64,000 nucleotides of DNA from Onishia taeanensis (GCF_003268885.1 NZ_QLSX01000002.1:212280-276279), one strand, 5' to 3'; positions 10,824 through 21,165 are shown, numbered from the stretch's first letter. Notes: a model not told the origin generated them from the sequence alone. Program-made: numbers and translations.

Positions 10824-12787
10824 GCCGACGCCTTCTCACCCCCGTTTCTCTGCTGCTGTGCTGCTCGGCCCTTGTCACTATCGTGGCGGCTGGCCTATCG
10901 CAGGACATCGGTTTCAGGGACCCCAGTCTGGTGGCCACCCTGGCACTCACGCTAGCCAAGCTCGCCTGGCTCTGCCACTGGCCGCGCCTGGCACGCAGCA
11001 TGGCCAGCGTCACAGTTGCGTGCCTGACGCTCGGACTCTTGAGCTATCTGCTGCCCGAATACTGGGTCGCTACGGCACGCTGGCAGGCCATTGCCGCCTG
11101 GCTTCAGCCAGGCACGGGCCTAGAGGACTGGCGAGCACCGTTGCTCGCGACACTCTGCCTGATCCTGCTCGGCGGCGCCCAGCTGACGGGGCGCCGTGCC
11201 TCGCTGGGCAGCCCCATGCTGCTCGGTCTGGCGGTACTGATGTGGCTCGCTCAGTTGGACGTTGGCATCATGCCAGCCACGCGGTGGGTCATTGACTATA
11301 CGGCGGCACCGACCGCGCTGGTGCCCATGGGCTGCCTATTGGCCGCTCATGCACTGCGCCTTACCATCACATTCATCGCTGAGCGCCAACTGCTGGTCCG
11401 CCCTCTGTCGATGGCGCTGCTACTCGGCGGCCTGGCCCTGGCATTCTCCCAGCACCTGCAATTCCTCGAGGACCGCCGCCTGCATAGCGTGCTGAAGGAA
11501 GAAAACGACCGGCTGGCCGATAACCTTTCCGGGGAGGTCCTCGATCATCTGCGTGCCATGCGGCGCTTCGTCAACGGCTGGCGGCTATTAGATTCGCCCC
11601 CGGATGCTGCCAGCTGGGCCGTGATGGCCGAGCCGCTGTATCGCGACTTCGGCTATTTCGTGAACATCGCCCTGGTCGAACCCGATTCGCGCATTCGTTA
11701 TGTCTACCCCATGGATGCGGCCAATCAGCGCCTCCTGGGCATAAAGATATCCGAAAACCAGCCTGCCGGGCGCCCGGCCCAGCAACGAGCGCTGATCGAC
11801 CATCAGGAAGCGATTACCGACGTCATCCCACTGCTGCAGGGTCAATACGGCATCATCTACTACCTGCCGACCCAAATCGCCACCGGCCGCTTCATTGGCG
11901 CCAGCGCCATGGTGCTCAGCCTGCAGGCCCTGACCGACACGCTCACGGAGACCGTCGACGCGCAGCGCACCCGGCTCGAACTGCGTCAGGCATCGAAACC
12001 TCTGGCCATCCTGGGGCCCGGCGACGGCAATCGCGCCTGGGCGAACACCGCGCAGATCCATATCGGTGATCATCCGCTGACGCTGACGACCCTGCCCTCG
12101 CGGCTGCGACTGCTGGAGTACCACGCCAGGCTGCCAGCGGTCGGCCTGGCCACCGGTCTGGGCCTTTCCTATCTACTGTTCCTGGTGCTGTTCTCTCACC
12201 GGCACCTGGCCATCCAGCACCGTCTGCTCCATGGCTCCCACGCCCAGCTGCGCCGGGAAATCAAGGCCCGTAGCCGCCTGCAGAAGGAAGTCGAATGGCT
12301 GGCCCGTCATGACGAACTGACCAACCTGGCCAACCGGCGGATGCTGATGGAAACCCTCAAGGCGCAGCACGACACTCGCCCGCTGTGCGTGATGATATGT
12401 GACCTTGATCACTTCAAGCGGATCAACGACAGCCTCGGCCATCCGGCAGGCGACGAGTACCTGAAACGCCTGGGCGAGCTGGGCGAGGCCGTGGCGAGCC
12501 GAGCCGGCGGTCTGTTTGCTCGCTACGGCGGCGAGGAATTCATCGTACTGCTGCCCGGCTGCGATACCGCGCGGGGCCTGCAGGTGGCCGATGAGCTCAA
12601 GACCTCACTCCAGTCCGCCAACCTCCAGCACCATGACGGCGAAGCATTGACCATGAGCATCGGCCTGACCGCCCTCGAGCAAGGGCCTCTGGATATCGCC
12701 ACGCTGATGCAGGTCGCCGACGAGGCTCTCTATCAGGCCAAGGAACAGGGACGCAACCGAATCGTCAGCGCCACGATGCCGGTCTAG
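10820..12787 (+). CDS. membrane diguanylate cyclase with extracytoplasmic sensor
   Basis: This 655-residue GGDEF protein is predicted to make cyclic-di-GMP. Residues 1-210 contain about seven to eight hydrophobic segments, like a MASE-type membrane sensor. About 215-440 is an extracytoplasmic loop resembling a CHASE-type sensor ([18 protein letters not shown]). A final membrane helix (~442-462) leads through a short coiled coil into the GGDEF domain. The active-site motif GGEEF is at residue ~570, and the [14 protein letters not shown] metal-binding segment is intact. Five residues before GGEEF the expected RxxD inhibitory site reads RAGG, so product inhibition may be lost. Its start overlaps the mltF stop by 4 bp, which suggests its signal relates to cell-wall state. 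Confidence 0.88.
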   Translation: MSRRLLTPVSLLLCCSALVTIVAAGLSQDIGFRDPSLVATLALTLAKLAWLCHWPRLARSMASVTVACLTLGLLSYLLPEYWVATARWQAIAAWLQPGTGLEDWRAPLLATLCLILLGGAQLTGRRASLGSPMLLGLAVLMWLAQLDVGIMPATRWVIDYTAAPTALVPMGCLLAAHALRLTITFIAERQLLVRPLSMALLLGGLALAFSQHLQFLEDRRLHSVLKEENDRLADNLSGEVLDHLRAMRRFVNGWRLLDSPPDAASWAVMAEPLYRDFGYFVNIALVEPDSRIRYVYPMDAANQRLLGIKISENQPAGRPAQQRALIDHQEAITDVIPLLQGQYGIIYYLPTQIATGRFIGASAMVLSLQALTDTLTETVDAQRTRLELRQASKPLAILGPGDGNRAWANTAQIHIGDHPLTLTTLPSRLRLLEYHARLPAVGLATGLGLSYLLFLVLFSHRHLAIQHRLLHGSHAQLRREIKARSRLQKEVEWLARHDELTNLANRRMLMETLKAQHDTRPLCVMICDLDHFKRINDSLGHPAGDEYLKRLGELGEAVASRAGGLFARYGGEEFIVLLPGCDTARGLQVADELKTSLQSANLQHHDGEALTMSIGLTALEQGPLDIATLMQVADEALYQAKEQGRNRIVSATMPV

Positions 12788-12860
12788 CCACGCCGCGCAA
12801 CGACGACCCGAACACCGACGCGCGCGCTGGGTCACGCGCTTTCGCTCATGCCCCTGCCGG

Positions 12861-13391
<531 letters not shown>

Positions 13392-13393
13392 TC

Positions 13394-14218
13394 ATGTCTC
13401 AAGCGTTGGACAATCTGGTGGCCCTGCTGGGGCTGGAGATGATCGAGGAAAATCTCTTCCGAGGCCATAGCCAGGACCTGGGCTTCCCCCAGCTGTTCGG
13501 CGGTCAGGTACTCGGTCAGGCGCTTTCGGCCGCCACCCGCACGGTGCCCGCCGAGCGTCGCGTGCATTCCCAGCACGGCTATTTCCTGAGGCCGGGCGAC
13601 CCACAGCTGCCGGTGGTCTACCAGGTCGACCGGGTCCGCGATGGCGGCAGCTTCACCACCCGCCGGATCACCGCCATCCAGAAGGGCAAACCGATCTTCT
13701 TCTGCAGCGCCTCCTTTCAGGGCGACGAGCGCGGCTTTCATCATCAGCTCACCATGCCCGACGTCGACGACCCGGAGACGCTGATTCAGGAAGGCGCCAA
13801 GGTCCAGCGCTTCAACGGTCATCCCATCGAATTCCTGCACCTTGACGACGAGGCCCCAGGCAGCGACGGCGCGCCGCGCAAACGCCTATGGTTCCGGCTG
13901 GCGGGCGAGCTACCCGACGACCCTGCCCTGCACCGCTATCTACTGGCCTACAGCTCGGATTTCAATCTGCTGACCACCTCGCTGGTTTCCCACGGCGTTG
14001 CCTTCGGTGACCCGCAGCTGCAGATAGCCAGCCTCGATCATTCGCTGTGGTTCCATCAGGACGTCACCGTCAATGACTGGCTACGCTACGACATGGACAG
14101 CCCCTGGGCCGGCGGCGCCCGCGGTTTCGCTCGCGGCAGCATCTATGACCGTAAGGGCCGACTGGTCGCCTCTTCCGCCCAGGAAGGCCTGACCCGCGTT
14201 CGCGATTTCGAAGGCTGA
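13394..14218 (+). CDS. tesB: acyl-CoA thioesterase II
   Basis: TesB hydrolyses medium- and long-chain acyl-CoA to free acid and CoA. The protein of 274 residues has the double hot-dog fold. N-terminal features are LFRGHSQDLGFPQLFGGQVLGQAL, given here in overlapping family motifs, and HSQHGYFLRPGD. The C-terminal half has DHSLWFHQD with the catalytic Asp, and the ending GSIYDRKGRLVASSAQEGL. The start at 13394 has AGAGGA seven bases upstream. The longer frame beginning at 13346 has no ribosome site. Its neighbours are tadA (divergent) and tRNA-Thr. Confidence 0.95.
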   Translation: MSQALDNLVALLGLEMIEENLFRGHSQDLGFPQLFGGQVLGQALSAATRTVPAERRVHSQHGYFLRPGDPQLPVVYQVDRVRDGGSFTTRRITAIQKGKPIFFCSASFQGDERGFHHQLTMPDVDDPETLIQEGAKVQRFNGHPIEFLHLDDEAPGSDGAPRKRLWFRLAGELPDDPALHRYLLAYSSDFNLLTTSLVSHGVAFGDPQLQIASLDHSLWFHQDVTVNDWLRYDMDSPWAGGARGFARGSIYDRKGRLVASSAQEGLTRVRDFEG

Positions 14219-14338
14219 CGGCAAGCATTCAAGAACCGGCACCCAAGGACGGACACCCGGCGGGATGAACTGGCAGGCAACGGGCGTTGCCCCTATTCTC
14301 AGCTCGGGGCTCCGCTCAGGCATTCTAGGCCCCGTCGT

Positions 14339-14414
14339 GCCGGTGTAGCTCAGTTGGCAGAGCAGCGCATTCGTAATGCGCAGGTCGGTGGTTCGAATCC
14401 ACTCATCGGCACCA
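14339..14414 (+). tRNA. tRNA-Thr (anticodon CGT)
   Basis: A complete 76-nt cloverleaf is visible. The acceptor GCCGGTG pairs with CATCGGC (one G-U pair). The D-arm is AGCTCAGTTGGCAGAGC, and the anticodon arm GCGCATTCGTAATGCGC has anticodon CGT. The T-arm is GGTGGTTCGAATCCACT, and A73 plus an encoded CCA end the molecule. It stands alone after tesB. Confidence 0.97.
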
Positions 14415-14514
14415 GAACAAGCAATAACGTGCAGGCGCTGGGGAATAGGCTCTTAAGAGCACGTCCGCCCATGACGTCATGCATAACTGGCACCGCCTTA
14501 GTAGTCCTGTCGCC

Positions 14515-14673
14515 TCACCGCCGCGCGATGATCCACACCGCATGAACGATGCCGGGTATGTAGCCGAGCAGCGTCAGCAGGATGTTGATCCAGAACTGCA
14601 GACCGAGACCGACTTGAAGAAAGACACCCACCGGAGGCAGCAGGATCGCGAGCACAATGCGGATAACGTCCAT
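14515..14673 (-). CDS. YqaE/Pmp3-family small membrane protein
   Basis: This is a 52-residue hydrophobic protein beginning MDVIRIVLAILLPPVGVFLQ and ending GIVHAVWIIARR. The pattern LAILLPPVGVF, then INILLTLLGYIPGIVHAVW, is the hallmark of the UPF0057/Pmp3/YqaE family of two-helix membrane proteins, which is linked to membrane potential and salt or stress tolerance. The ATG has AGGAG seven bases upstream. It stands as a single gene on the minus strand, convergent with tRNA-Thr. Its exact role in bacteria is not established. Confidence 0.9.
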   Translation of the reverse strand: MDVIRIVLAILLPPVGVFLQVGLGLQFWINILLTLLGYIPGIVHAVWIIARR

Positions 14674-15017
14674 GAGATAACTCCTTGTATTGATGGCGAT
14701 GAGCCTGCTTGCCTGTATCGACCACTGCGTGTCTCGGAATGTTCAGAGCGTAAACAGTCAAGAGCGCAGGAAGAGTAGAAAGGCGCGCTGTCCCGGACCT
14801 CTTCGAGCCTAGCGGGGCCAATGCCATCAGCTAGCGCTACGGGTATGAACCTGACCTCACCATTCCTCACCATCGCCAAGGGCCAGGTTTTCGTAAAGGT
14901 TTACTTTCTCGGCGTTGATCTCGCTCGGCTATGTCTAAGAGCAAGTCTCAGTGCAAGTCTTAGAGCAAGTCTCGGGGCTAGCCTCAGGGCTATTCCCGAG
15001 GCTTGTCGTGTGCCCAC
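14674..15017. other. intergenic stretch without a supported gene
   Basis: This stretch lies between the YqaE gene and the DUF1206 gene. It must hold the YqaE promoter and contains the 12-bp repeat array at 14941-15000. Short open frames here consist mainly of the repeat and have no family features. Confidence 0.6.
14941..15000. repeat. five 12-bp tandem units
   Basis: The units in register are gcaagtctcagt, gcaagtcttaga, gcaagtctcggg, gctagcctcagg and gctattcccgag. Similarity decays from left to right. The array lies just past the stop of the DUF1206 gene (read on the minus strand). Confidence 0.9.
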
Positions 15018-15830
15018 TCAGTCGACGCTGGTATCCCGGAAGGCGGAGTTGATGAGGCAGTAGAGCCCATAGCCGAACAGGCCGAGAGCCACCACGCCCA
15101 GTAGCCAGGGGCCGAAGGGCTGGGCGGCCAGAACGTTCAGCGCGCCGCCGAGCCCTTGAGCCTGACTCGGATCGGTTCGCCATGCAGCGATGCACAGAAA
15201 GAGACCGATGATCATGAAGACCACCCCGCGAGCTGAGAGGCCCCAGCGGGTGATGCCCTCGAAGAAGCGGCGCTGCGCCGTGGACATGTCCTGGTGATGC
15301 CAGTTCTTGAGGTAGGAGCGGGTGATGGCCCGCCACAGCTGACGCAGGCCGACCCCCAGGAACACCAGACCGACGGCGAAGATCAGGGCCACGCCTCCCC
15401 GGTGGCTCATCAGCAGGGCGGTGCGATCCTGAGCGGCGCCTTCCCCCGACGCCATCGCCAGGTTACGCAACAGGTCGAAGCAGTAGACCCCCAGGCTGCC
15501 GTGGGTGAGGGTGCTGACGAGAAAGCCCAGGCGTGTCCCGCTTCCCTTGAGGCCCAGCCCTACCTCCTCGGTATCCAACAGGGCCTGCAACAGGCGCCAC
15601 AAGGCGTAAGCGAACAGCCCGATGCCCAGCAGGCCGAGCATGACATCTCCGAAAGGTCGACTAACCAGTTGGTTGATCGCCTGCTTGGAACCCACATTGT
15701 CCCCGCCAAGCCCAACCGCCGCCAGGGAGGCGAGGCCACCAATCAGCAGATAGACGATTCCCTTGGCGACATAGCCGGCGCGAGCTGCAAGGGAAAGGCC
15801 CTGCTTGAGTCGTGTCTCGGATCGCGTCAT
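15018..15830 (-). CDS. DUF1206 membrane protein
   Basis: This 270-residue integral membrane protein shows three repeats of a two-helix unit, as in the DUF1206 family. Each starts with a motif like ARAGYVAKGIVYLLIGG (residues ~15), then GFLVSTLTHGSLGVYCF, then WGLSARGVVFMIIGLFL, followed by a second hydrophobic helix ending FAYALWRLLQA, GVGLRQLWRA or FGYGLYCLINS. The function is unknown. The start at 15830 is preceded by GGAG. An upstream in-frame ATG (15962) would add a 44-residue polar extension without a ribosome site. It is transcribed alone. Confidence 0.85.
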   Translation of the reverse strand: MTRSETRLKQGLSLAARAGYVAKGIVYLLIGGLASLAAVGLGGDNVGSKQAINQLVSRPFGDVMLGLLGIGLFAYALWRLLQALLDTEEVGLGLKGSGTRLGFLVSTLTHGSLGVYCFDLLRNLAMASGEGAAQDRTALLMSHRGGVALIFAVGLVFLGVGLRQLWRAITRSYLKNWHHQDMSTAQRRFFEGITRWGLSARGVVFMIIGLFLCIAAWRTDPSQAQGLGGALNVLAAQPFGPWLLGVVALGLFGYGLYCLINSAFRDTSVD

Positions 15831-15963
15831 GGGGGCTCCGTGCCGAGGGGCGGGGGTCGAGGGGAACGCCTCAGGCTCAGGATCACGATGGTAAGGGCCC
15901 CCCGGGCGTTTGACTACATGGTCATGCCGGGAAACCCTTTCCAACAGTTCCGCTATAACCAAC

Positions 15964-15989
15964 GACGCCGACCGCGAGCGGTCGGCGTC
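15964..15989 (-). terminator. strong hairpin downstream of the polyamine ABC operon
   Basis: A perfect 12-bp inverted repeat (GACGCCGACCGC / GCGGTCGGCGTC) lies 38 bp past the last gene of the operon on the minus strand. There is no T-run, so it may be an RNA 3'-end stabiliser rather than a classical terminator. Confidence 0.4.
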
Positions 15990-16026
15990 CAGAGTGAGGC
16001 CGGCGAAGTAGCCCAGGTGGGAAGTG

Positions 16027-16881
16027 TCAGCCTGGGCTCATGCCACGCAGCCGCTCGCTGCGGCGGCGCAGCAGTTCAAGCGTTGCCAGCAGCAGCATCG
16101 ACAGCACTACCAGCATCGTCGCTACCGCCAGGATGGTCGGGCTGATCTGCTCACGAATGCCTGACCACATCTGAAGCGGCATGGTGCGCTGCTCGGGCCC
16201 GGCGATGAACAGCACCACCACCACCTCATCGAAAGAGGTGATGAAGGCGAACAACGCCCCCGACACGACCCCCGGCGTAACCAGCGGCAGTACCACCTTG
16301 AAGAAGGTGCGTGTGGGGTTGGCACCCAGGCTGTGAGCAGCGCGGATCAGGGTGGTATCGAAGCTCGACAGGGTCGCCGTCACCGTGATCACCACGAAGG
16401 GAATGCCCAGCGCCGTATGGGCTAGGATCACCCCCAGATAGGTCTGGGCCAGTTGGATCTTCGAGAAGAAGAAGAACATCGCCGCCGCCGAGATGATCAG
16501 CGGCACGATCATCGGCGAGATCAGAAGTGCCATAATCAGCCCGCGGGCCGGCATATGCCGGCTCGACAGGCCAAGCGCGGCGATAGTGCCAAGCACCGTG
16601 GCCAGCACCGTCGAGGAGATACCGACGATGAAGCTGTTCTTGATCGAGTTCAGCCAGGCGCTGGAGGTGAAGAACTCCTGATACCAGCGCAGCGAATAGC
16701 CTTCCGGATCGAAGTTCAGCATCGCCTCCGAGAAGGTGAAGTACGGCTCGGCATTGAACGACAGCGGGATGATCACCAGCAGCGGGCCGACCAGAAACAG
16801 GAAGACCAGCGCACACAGGACGAGAAAGACGTAATGCCAGATGCGCTCGCCACGGGTGGCATAGGAAGGAATCGCCATCAC
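16027..16881 (-). CDS. polyamine-type ABC transporter permease (PotC-like)
   Basis: This is an inner-membrane permease of 284 residues with six predicted membrane segments. The EAA loop motif reads AAHSLGANPTRTFFKVVLPLVTPGVVSGAL, in pieces. It is the second permease of a spermidine/putrescine-type importer, and FAFITSFDEVVVVLFIAGPEQRTMPLQMWSG is typical of PotC/PotI. It follows the other permease with a 1-bp gap. The substrate could be another cationic or small organic solute of the COG1177 group. Polyamine specificity is inferred from family and operon only. Confidence 0.88.
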   Translation of the reverse strand: MMAIPSYATRGERIWHYVFLVLCALVFLFLVGPLLVIIPLSFNAEPYFTFSEAMLNFDPEGYSLRWYQEFFTSSAWLNSIKNSFIVGISSTVLATVLGTIAALGLSSRHMPARGLIMALLISPMIVPLIISAAAMFFFFSKIQLAQTYLGVILAHTALGIPFVVITVTATLSSFDTTLIRAAHSLGANPTRTFFKVVLPLVTPGVVSGALFAFITSFDEVVVVLFIAGPEQRTMPLQMWSGIREQISPTILAVATMLVVLSMLLLATLELLRRRSERLRGMSPG

Positions 16882-16882
16882 A

Positions 16883-18136
16883 TTACCCCAGTTTGACTTT
16901 GTCGACGCCGATCAGGCGGTTGAAGATCATGTAGAACACGATGACCACGAACAGCAGGATCGAAGCGATCGCCGCGGCCAGGCCCCAGTTCAGCGAGGTC
17001 TGCATATGGTAGGCGATGTAGTTGGTAATGAAGCGTCCCGACTGGCCGCCTACCAGCGCCGGCGTGATGTAGTAGCCGATCGACAGAATGAACACCAGAA
17101 TGCCGCCGGCGGCGATGCCGGGAATGGTCAGCGGGAAGTAGACGCGCCGGAACGACAGGAACGGCTTGCCGCCAAGCGACCGTGCGGCCCGCATGTAGCT
17201 TGGAGGAATCGTCTTCATCACCGAGTACAGCGGCAGAATCATGAACGGCAGCAGGATATGGGTCATGGCGATGATGGTGCCGGTCTTGTTGTGAATCATC
17301 TGCCATCGCGCTTCGTCGGCGACGATCCCCAGCGCCACCATCATGTCATTGAGCACCCCCTGGGACTGCAGGATGGCGATCCAGGTGGTGGTGCGCACCA
17401 GCAGTGAGGTCCAGAACGGCAACAGCACCAGGATCATCAGCAGGTTGGCACGCCGCGCCGGCAGGTTCGCCAGCAGAAAAGCGACCGGGTAGCCGAGCAC
17501 CAGCGTCAGCAGGGTGATCAGGCCACTCATCCAGAAGGTGCGCCAGAACAGCGCCACATGGATCTGCAGGTAGTCCGGCACCTCGACAATGTCGCCGGCG
17601 GGCGTGTACTGAAGATCGACCGCCGCCAGGTAGTACGACAGGGTATAGGGCGAAGATTCACGCTCGATCAGTTGCCAGGTCTCGAGCTCGCCCCAGGCGT
17701 CGTTGGCATCGATCAAGGCCGCCTTGTAGGGCGGTTCGATGCGTGACAGGCGCCGGGCGGTGCCCATTACCGCCGAGCGCATGCCCGACTTCTCGTAGTT
17801 CAGGCGACTCGACACCAACCCCAGATTGCGCTCTTCCTGACCGATCTCAAGATCTTCTGCCAGGGCGGCGTAGACCGGCTCATCGGGCAACGAGGCGCCG
17901 TCCCAGCTCTCGAGAGCCGCCACGGTGCGCGGCAGGGCATTGGAGACTTCGGGGTTGTCGACGCTGCGCCAGAGCATGTCGAAGATCGGCATCACGAAGG
18001 CGATGATCAGGAAGGCCAGCAGCGGCGAGACCAGCAGCAGGGCCTTGAGTTTCAACCGGCGCGAGGCGCGGCGCAGACTGACTTTCAGCGGCACGCCGTC
18101 GGCAGTGGTCAGCGGAGCAGAAGGGGAATCAGACAC
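16883..18136 (-). CDS. polyamine-type ABC transporter permease (PotB-like)
   Basis: This is an inner-membrane permease of about 417 residues, longer than the usual ~280 because a ~130-residue extracytoplasmic segment (~residues 55-185) separates the first membrane helix from the permease core. The core begins near LHVALFWRTFWMSGLITLLTLVLGYPVAF (in pieces). The EAA loop contains AARSLGGKPFLSFRRVYFPLT. The GTG start at 18136 has GGAGAG six bases upstream. An ATG at 18181 lacks a ribosome site. It is the third gene of the four-gene operon, after the binding-protein gene and before the PotC-like gene. Confidence 0.86.
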   Translation of the reverse strand: MSDSPSAPLTTADGVPLKVSLRRASRRLKLKALLLVSPLLAFLIIAFVMPIFDMLWRSVDNPEVSNALPRTVAALESWDGASLPDEPVYAALAEDLEIGQEERNLGLVSSRLNYEKSGMRSAVMGTARRLSRIEPPYKAALIDANDAWGELETWQLIERESSPYTLSYYLAAVDLQYTPAGDIVEVPDYLQIHVALFWRTFWMSGLITLLTLVLGYPVAFLLANLPARRANLLMILVLLPFWTSLLVRTTTWIAILQSQGVLNDMMVALGIVADEARWQMIHNKTGTIIAMTHILLPFMILPLYSVMKTIPPSYMRAARSLGGKPFLSFRRVYFPLTIPGIAAGGILVFILSIGYYITPALVGGQSGRFITNYIAYHMQTSLNWGLAAAIASILLFVVIVFYMIFNRLIGVDKVKLG

Positions 18137-18267
18137 GCGAGCCTCTCCATTCGGGTCACCGGTGATCAACTCACCGGGCATTCGCGACCCCGCCGCGCAT
18201 CACGGCAGGCGTGATGCGCAGGCGAGGCACGGAGAAAGAGAGCGCCGCCCGAAGGCGGCGCTGAGTC

Positions 18268-19395
18268 TTACATGGCCAGCCAGGCGTCGAAGCGGCGGCT
18301 CAGTTCATCGATGTTGTCGGCCCAGAACTCGTCATTCTTGGGAATGGCGGTAGCGAAGTTGGGCGGGAAGGTCGGCATGTGCGGGGTCATCTCGATGCCG
18401 GTCTCGGCGTGGGTGGAGACCATGCCTGAGGACGATTTGCGGGCCGGACCGTAGGAGATGTAGCGGGCCTGGTCGGCGAGACGCTGGGTATCGGTGGCGA
18501 AGTTGAGATAGTCCTTGACCTTGTCGAGCTTGCCGGTCGGCACCACCCAGCCATCGAGCTCGAAGACCTGGGCATCCCAGATGATCTCGAAGGGCTGCCC
18601 CTCACTCAGCATGGCGTTGAAGATCCGCCCGTTGTAGGCCGAGCCGAAGGCGACCTCCTGGTCGGCCAGCAGTTGGGGGGGCTGGGCGCCTTCCTGCCAC
18701 CAGATCACCTGATCCTTGATGGTATCGAGCTTGGCGAAGGCGCGCTGCACGCCCTCCTCGGTGGAGAGCACGTCATAGACGTCTTCCGGTGCCACGCCAT
18801 CGGCGACCAGTGCCCACTCGAGGTTGTTGATCGGCTTGCGCATCAGGGTACGCTTGCCCGGGAAGTTCTCCAGGTCGAAAACGTCGGCGATGGTGCTCGG
18901 CTGCTTGTCCTCGGGGAACATCTCGGTGTTGAAGGCGACGATGTTGGAATAGACGATCGAGGCGACGAAGCACTCATCCAGCGCCCCGTCGACGAAGTCC
19001 TCGCTGGGCGGCGTGCCGTCCGGCGCATCCGCCAGCAGGGCATCATGGTCGAGGGGCTCGATCAGGCCCTCGGCGCAGGCGATCAGGGCATCGGCGGGCA
19101 GCATGTCGACCAGGTCCCAGGTCACGTTGCCGGCCTGGGACTGGGCACGCAGCCCGGCCAGGGCGTTGCCGCTGCGGTCGATGTTGACGATCTCGTCGCC
19201 GGTCTTCTCCATCCAGGGCTCGTTGTAGGCCTTCTGCTGGCTCTCACTGTAGGCCCCGCCCCAGGAGACGATATTGAGGGTTTCGGCCTGGGCGCTGACC
19301 GCCGCGGCCAGCGCACTGAGGCCGACCAAGGCCAACGAGGCACGCCGGATGCGCAGCGAGCGACGACCTGCCACCTGCTTCATGACGTTGTACAT
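18268..19395 (-). CDS. periplasmic substrate-binding protein of the polyamine-type ABC transporter
   Basis: This is a 375-residue binding protein of the PotD/PotF cluster (COG0687). An N-terminal signal peptide runs to about residue 40 (LALVGLSALAAAVSAQAE). The mature protein begins TLNIVSWGGAYSESQQKAY, the standard opening of the family. The start at 19395 has GGAG six bases upstream. The ATG at 19407 would overlap that site. It lies between the ATPase and permease genes, as expected for an importer. The ligand is not certain: close relatives bind putrescine, spermidine or other small molecules. Confidence 0.88.
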   Translation of the reverse strand: MYNVMKQVAGRRSLRIRRASLALVGLSALAAAVSAQAETLNIVSWGGAYSESQQKAYNEPWMEKTGDEIVNIDRSGNALAGLRAQSQAGNVTWDLVDMLPADALIACAEGLIEPLDHDALLADAPDGTPPSEDFVDGALDECFVASIVYSNIVAFNTEMFPEDKQPSTIADVFDLENFPGKRTLMRKPINNLEWALVADGVAPEDVYDVLSTEEGVQRAFAKLDTIKDQVIWWQEGAQPPQLLADQEVAFGSAYNGRIFNAMLSEGQPFEIIWDAQVFELDGWVVPTGKLDKVKDYLNFATDTQRLADQARYISYGPARKSSSGMVSTHAETGIEMTPHMPTFPPNFATAIPKNDEFWADNIDELSRRFDAWLAM

Positions 19396-19451
19396 GACAT
19401 TCTCCATTTATTGTTGTGCTTGGTTTTACCGTACGTTTTTTGCTGTCTTTC

Positions 19452-19481
19452 GTTTTGCCGTACTGGGTTTTGCCGTACTGA
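19452..19481. repeat. two 15-bp tandem units upstream of the binding-protein gene
   Basis: The unit gttttgccgtactg(g/a) occurs twice in direct succession. A related copy (gttttaccgtac) lies about 20 bp to the left. It lies in the 192-bp gap between the ATPase and binding-protein genes. Confidence 0.85.
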
Positions 19482-19587
19482 CTCTTTCCCTGCTTAGCGG
19501 TTGAGATATTGCCGATGATGCCGCGCTGCCACGCCTCGCGTGATCCACGGCGTCTCTGCAAGGGGATAGGTCTCCCCAGGACCCTGC

Positions 19588-20724
19588 TTACGCATCCAGC
19601 GCGCGGCAGTCGACGCTGCACCAGCCGACCTGGATGTCCTGACCCGGCCGCAGGCTTTCAAAGCCGGCGGCATTGGGCGTTTTGAGGATGAATTCGTCGC
19701 TGCCGCACACCGACAGGCGGGTGCGCAGGTGATCGCCCAGGTAGATCACTTCCTGAACGCGAGCGCTGAAGACGTTATCGAAGCGCTCGGCGTCACCCTC
19801 GCGGAGGATCGAGACCCGCTCCGGGCGCAGCGACAGCGTCGTGCGCGACCCGGGGCCCTCGACGGCCACCGGCTTGGCGGTCACCGTCTCGCCGCTGTCC
19901 AGGCGCACCGTGCATGTCTCGCCCTGCTGCGCGGCCACCTCGCCGACTAGGCGGTTGTTCTCGCCGATGAAGTAGGCCACGAAGGCATTCTCGGGGGCCT
20001 CGTAGAGGGTCTCGGGACTCGCCAGCTGCTGCACCACGCCATCGTTGAAGACCGCGATGCGATCCGACATGGTCAGCGCCTCGGTCTGGTCGTGGGTCAC
20101 ATAGATCATGGTCACGCCCAGGTCGGCGTGGATGCGCTTGATCTCGTACTGCATTTCCTCGCGCAGGTTCTTGTCCAGCGCGCCCAGCGGCTCGTCCATC
20201 AGCACCAGCTCGGGTTCGAAGACCAGCGCCCGCGCCAGCGCCACCCGCTGCTGCTGGCCACCAGAGAGCTGGGCGGGGCGACGGTCGCCGAAGTCGCCCA
20301 GGTGCACCATGTCCAGCGCCCGCTTGACCTTCTGGTTGATCTCATCCTTGGACAGGTCCCGCACCTCGAGGGGAAAGGCCAGGTTCTCGGCCACGCTCAT
20401 GTGCGGAAAGAGCGCGTAGTTCTGGAACACCATGCCGATGCCGCGCTTGTGGGGCGGCAGACCGTTGATCGGCGTGTCCTTGAGCAGGATCTCGCCATGG
20501 GTGGGGGTTTCGAAACCGGCCATCATCATCAGGCAGGTGGTCTTGCCCGACCCTGACGGCCCCAGCAGGGTCACGAACTCCCCCTGGCGGATATCGAGGT
20601 TGAACCCCTTGACGACCAGACTCTCGCCGTCATAGCTCTTCTGGACATCGATAAAGCGGGCAAATAGCGATTCTTCATCGGCTTCGGCCGGGGCACTGGG
20701 CGCTGCTGCGAGGGTCTGGGTCAT
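19588..20724 (-). CDS. polyamine-type ABC transporter ATP-binding protein (PotA-like)
   Basis: This is a cytoplasmic ATPase of 378 residues. It has Walker A GPSGSGKTT, Q-loop QNYALFPHMSV, signature LSGGQQQR, Walker B LVLMDEPLGALD, and the H-loop in VTHDQTEAL. A C-terminal TOBE domain (~residues 280-375) is typical of PotA/PotG/MalK-type ATPases. The start MTQTLAAAPS at 20724 has AGGAA upstream. The longer frame from 20805 has no ribosome site. It is the first gene of the operon ATPase, binding protein, permease, permease, all on the minus strand. Confidence 0.9.
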   Translation of the reverse strand: MTQTLAAAPSAPAEADEESLFARFIDVQKSYDGESLVVKGFNLDIRQGEFVTLLGPSGSGKTTCLMMMAGFETPTHGEILLKDTPINGLPPHKRGIGMVFQNYALFPHMSVAENLAFPLEVRDLSKDEINQKVKRALDMVHLGDFGDRRPAQLSGGQQQRVALARALVFEPELVLMDEPLGALDKNLREEMQYEIKRIHADLGVTMIYVTHDQTEALTMSDRIAVFNDGVVQQLASPETLYEAPENAFVAYFIGENNRLVGEVAAQQGETCTVRLDSGETVTAKPVAVEGPGSRTTLSLRPERVSILREGDAERFDNVFSARVQEVIYLGDHLRTRLSVCGSDEFILKTPNAAGFESLRPGQDIQVGWCSVDCRALDA

Positions 20725-21165
20725 GCCGGGTTCCTGTGCGTCGCCGTTATTGTGATTGTTCGGGCACGGCTGCGGAATGCGGCCTCCAGCGAGGATGGGC
20801 CTCATTCTTTTCCACAGCTCACATCGACACTAGAGCGGATATCTATCGCAAGACAAGCACGGGGTGGGACAACCAGCGTTGAATGGCGCTGGTGTCGGCC
20901 GGTGTGGTTTCTGATAGCTGCGGCGATTTCCGTGTCGTCAGATCAGCGGGTCGAATACCGCCAGAGGCCCCTCACCAGCGGCGTGGTTGACCCGATACAC
21001 CTGGTTGATCTAAGCCTGCCCGGATGAGCTCGGAAGGCCTCGTTGCCCGCAAGAAACTTGGTGGCAACCGGCTAACTGTGCTGACGACAGCGATGCCTAC
21101 TGAGGGCCATACTGACGCCATTGATGCGAATCCCGCCGATATCGGACGGGCAAGGAGGCGTGCCC
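20725..21165. other. 441-bp divergent intergenic region
   Basis: This stretch lies between the PotA-like gene (minus) and the MgtC/DUF4010 gene (plus). No gene is supported. It presumably holds both promoters, but no promoter or operator was distinct enough to place. Confidence 0.6.

Noticed and set aside
14941-15000. possible CRISPR array
   Set aside because: The units are 12 bp with no spacers and decay along the array, so it is a simple tandem repeat. No cas genes are in the window.
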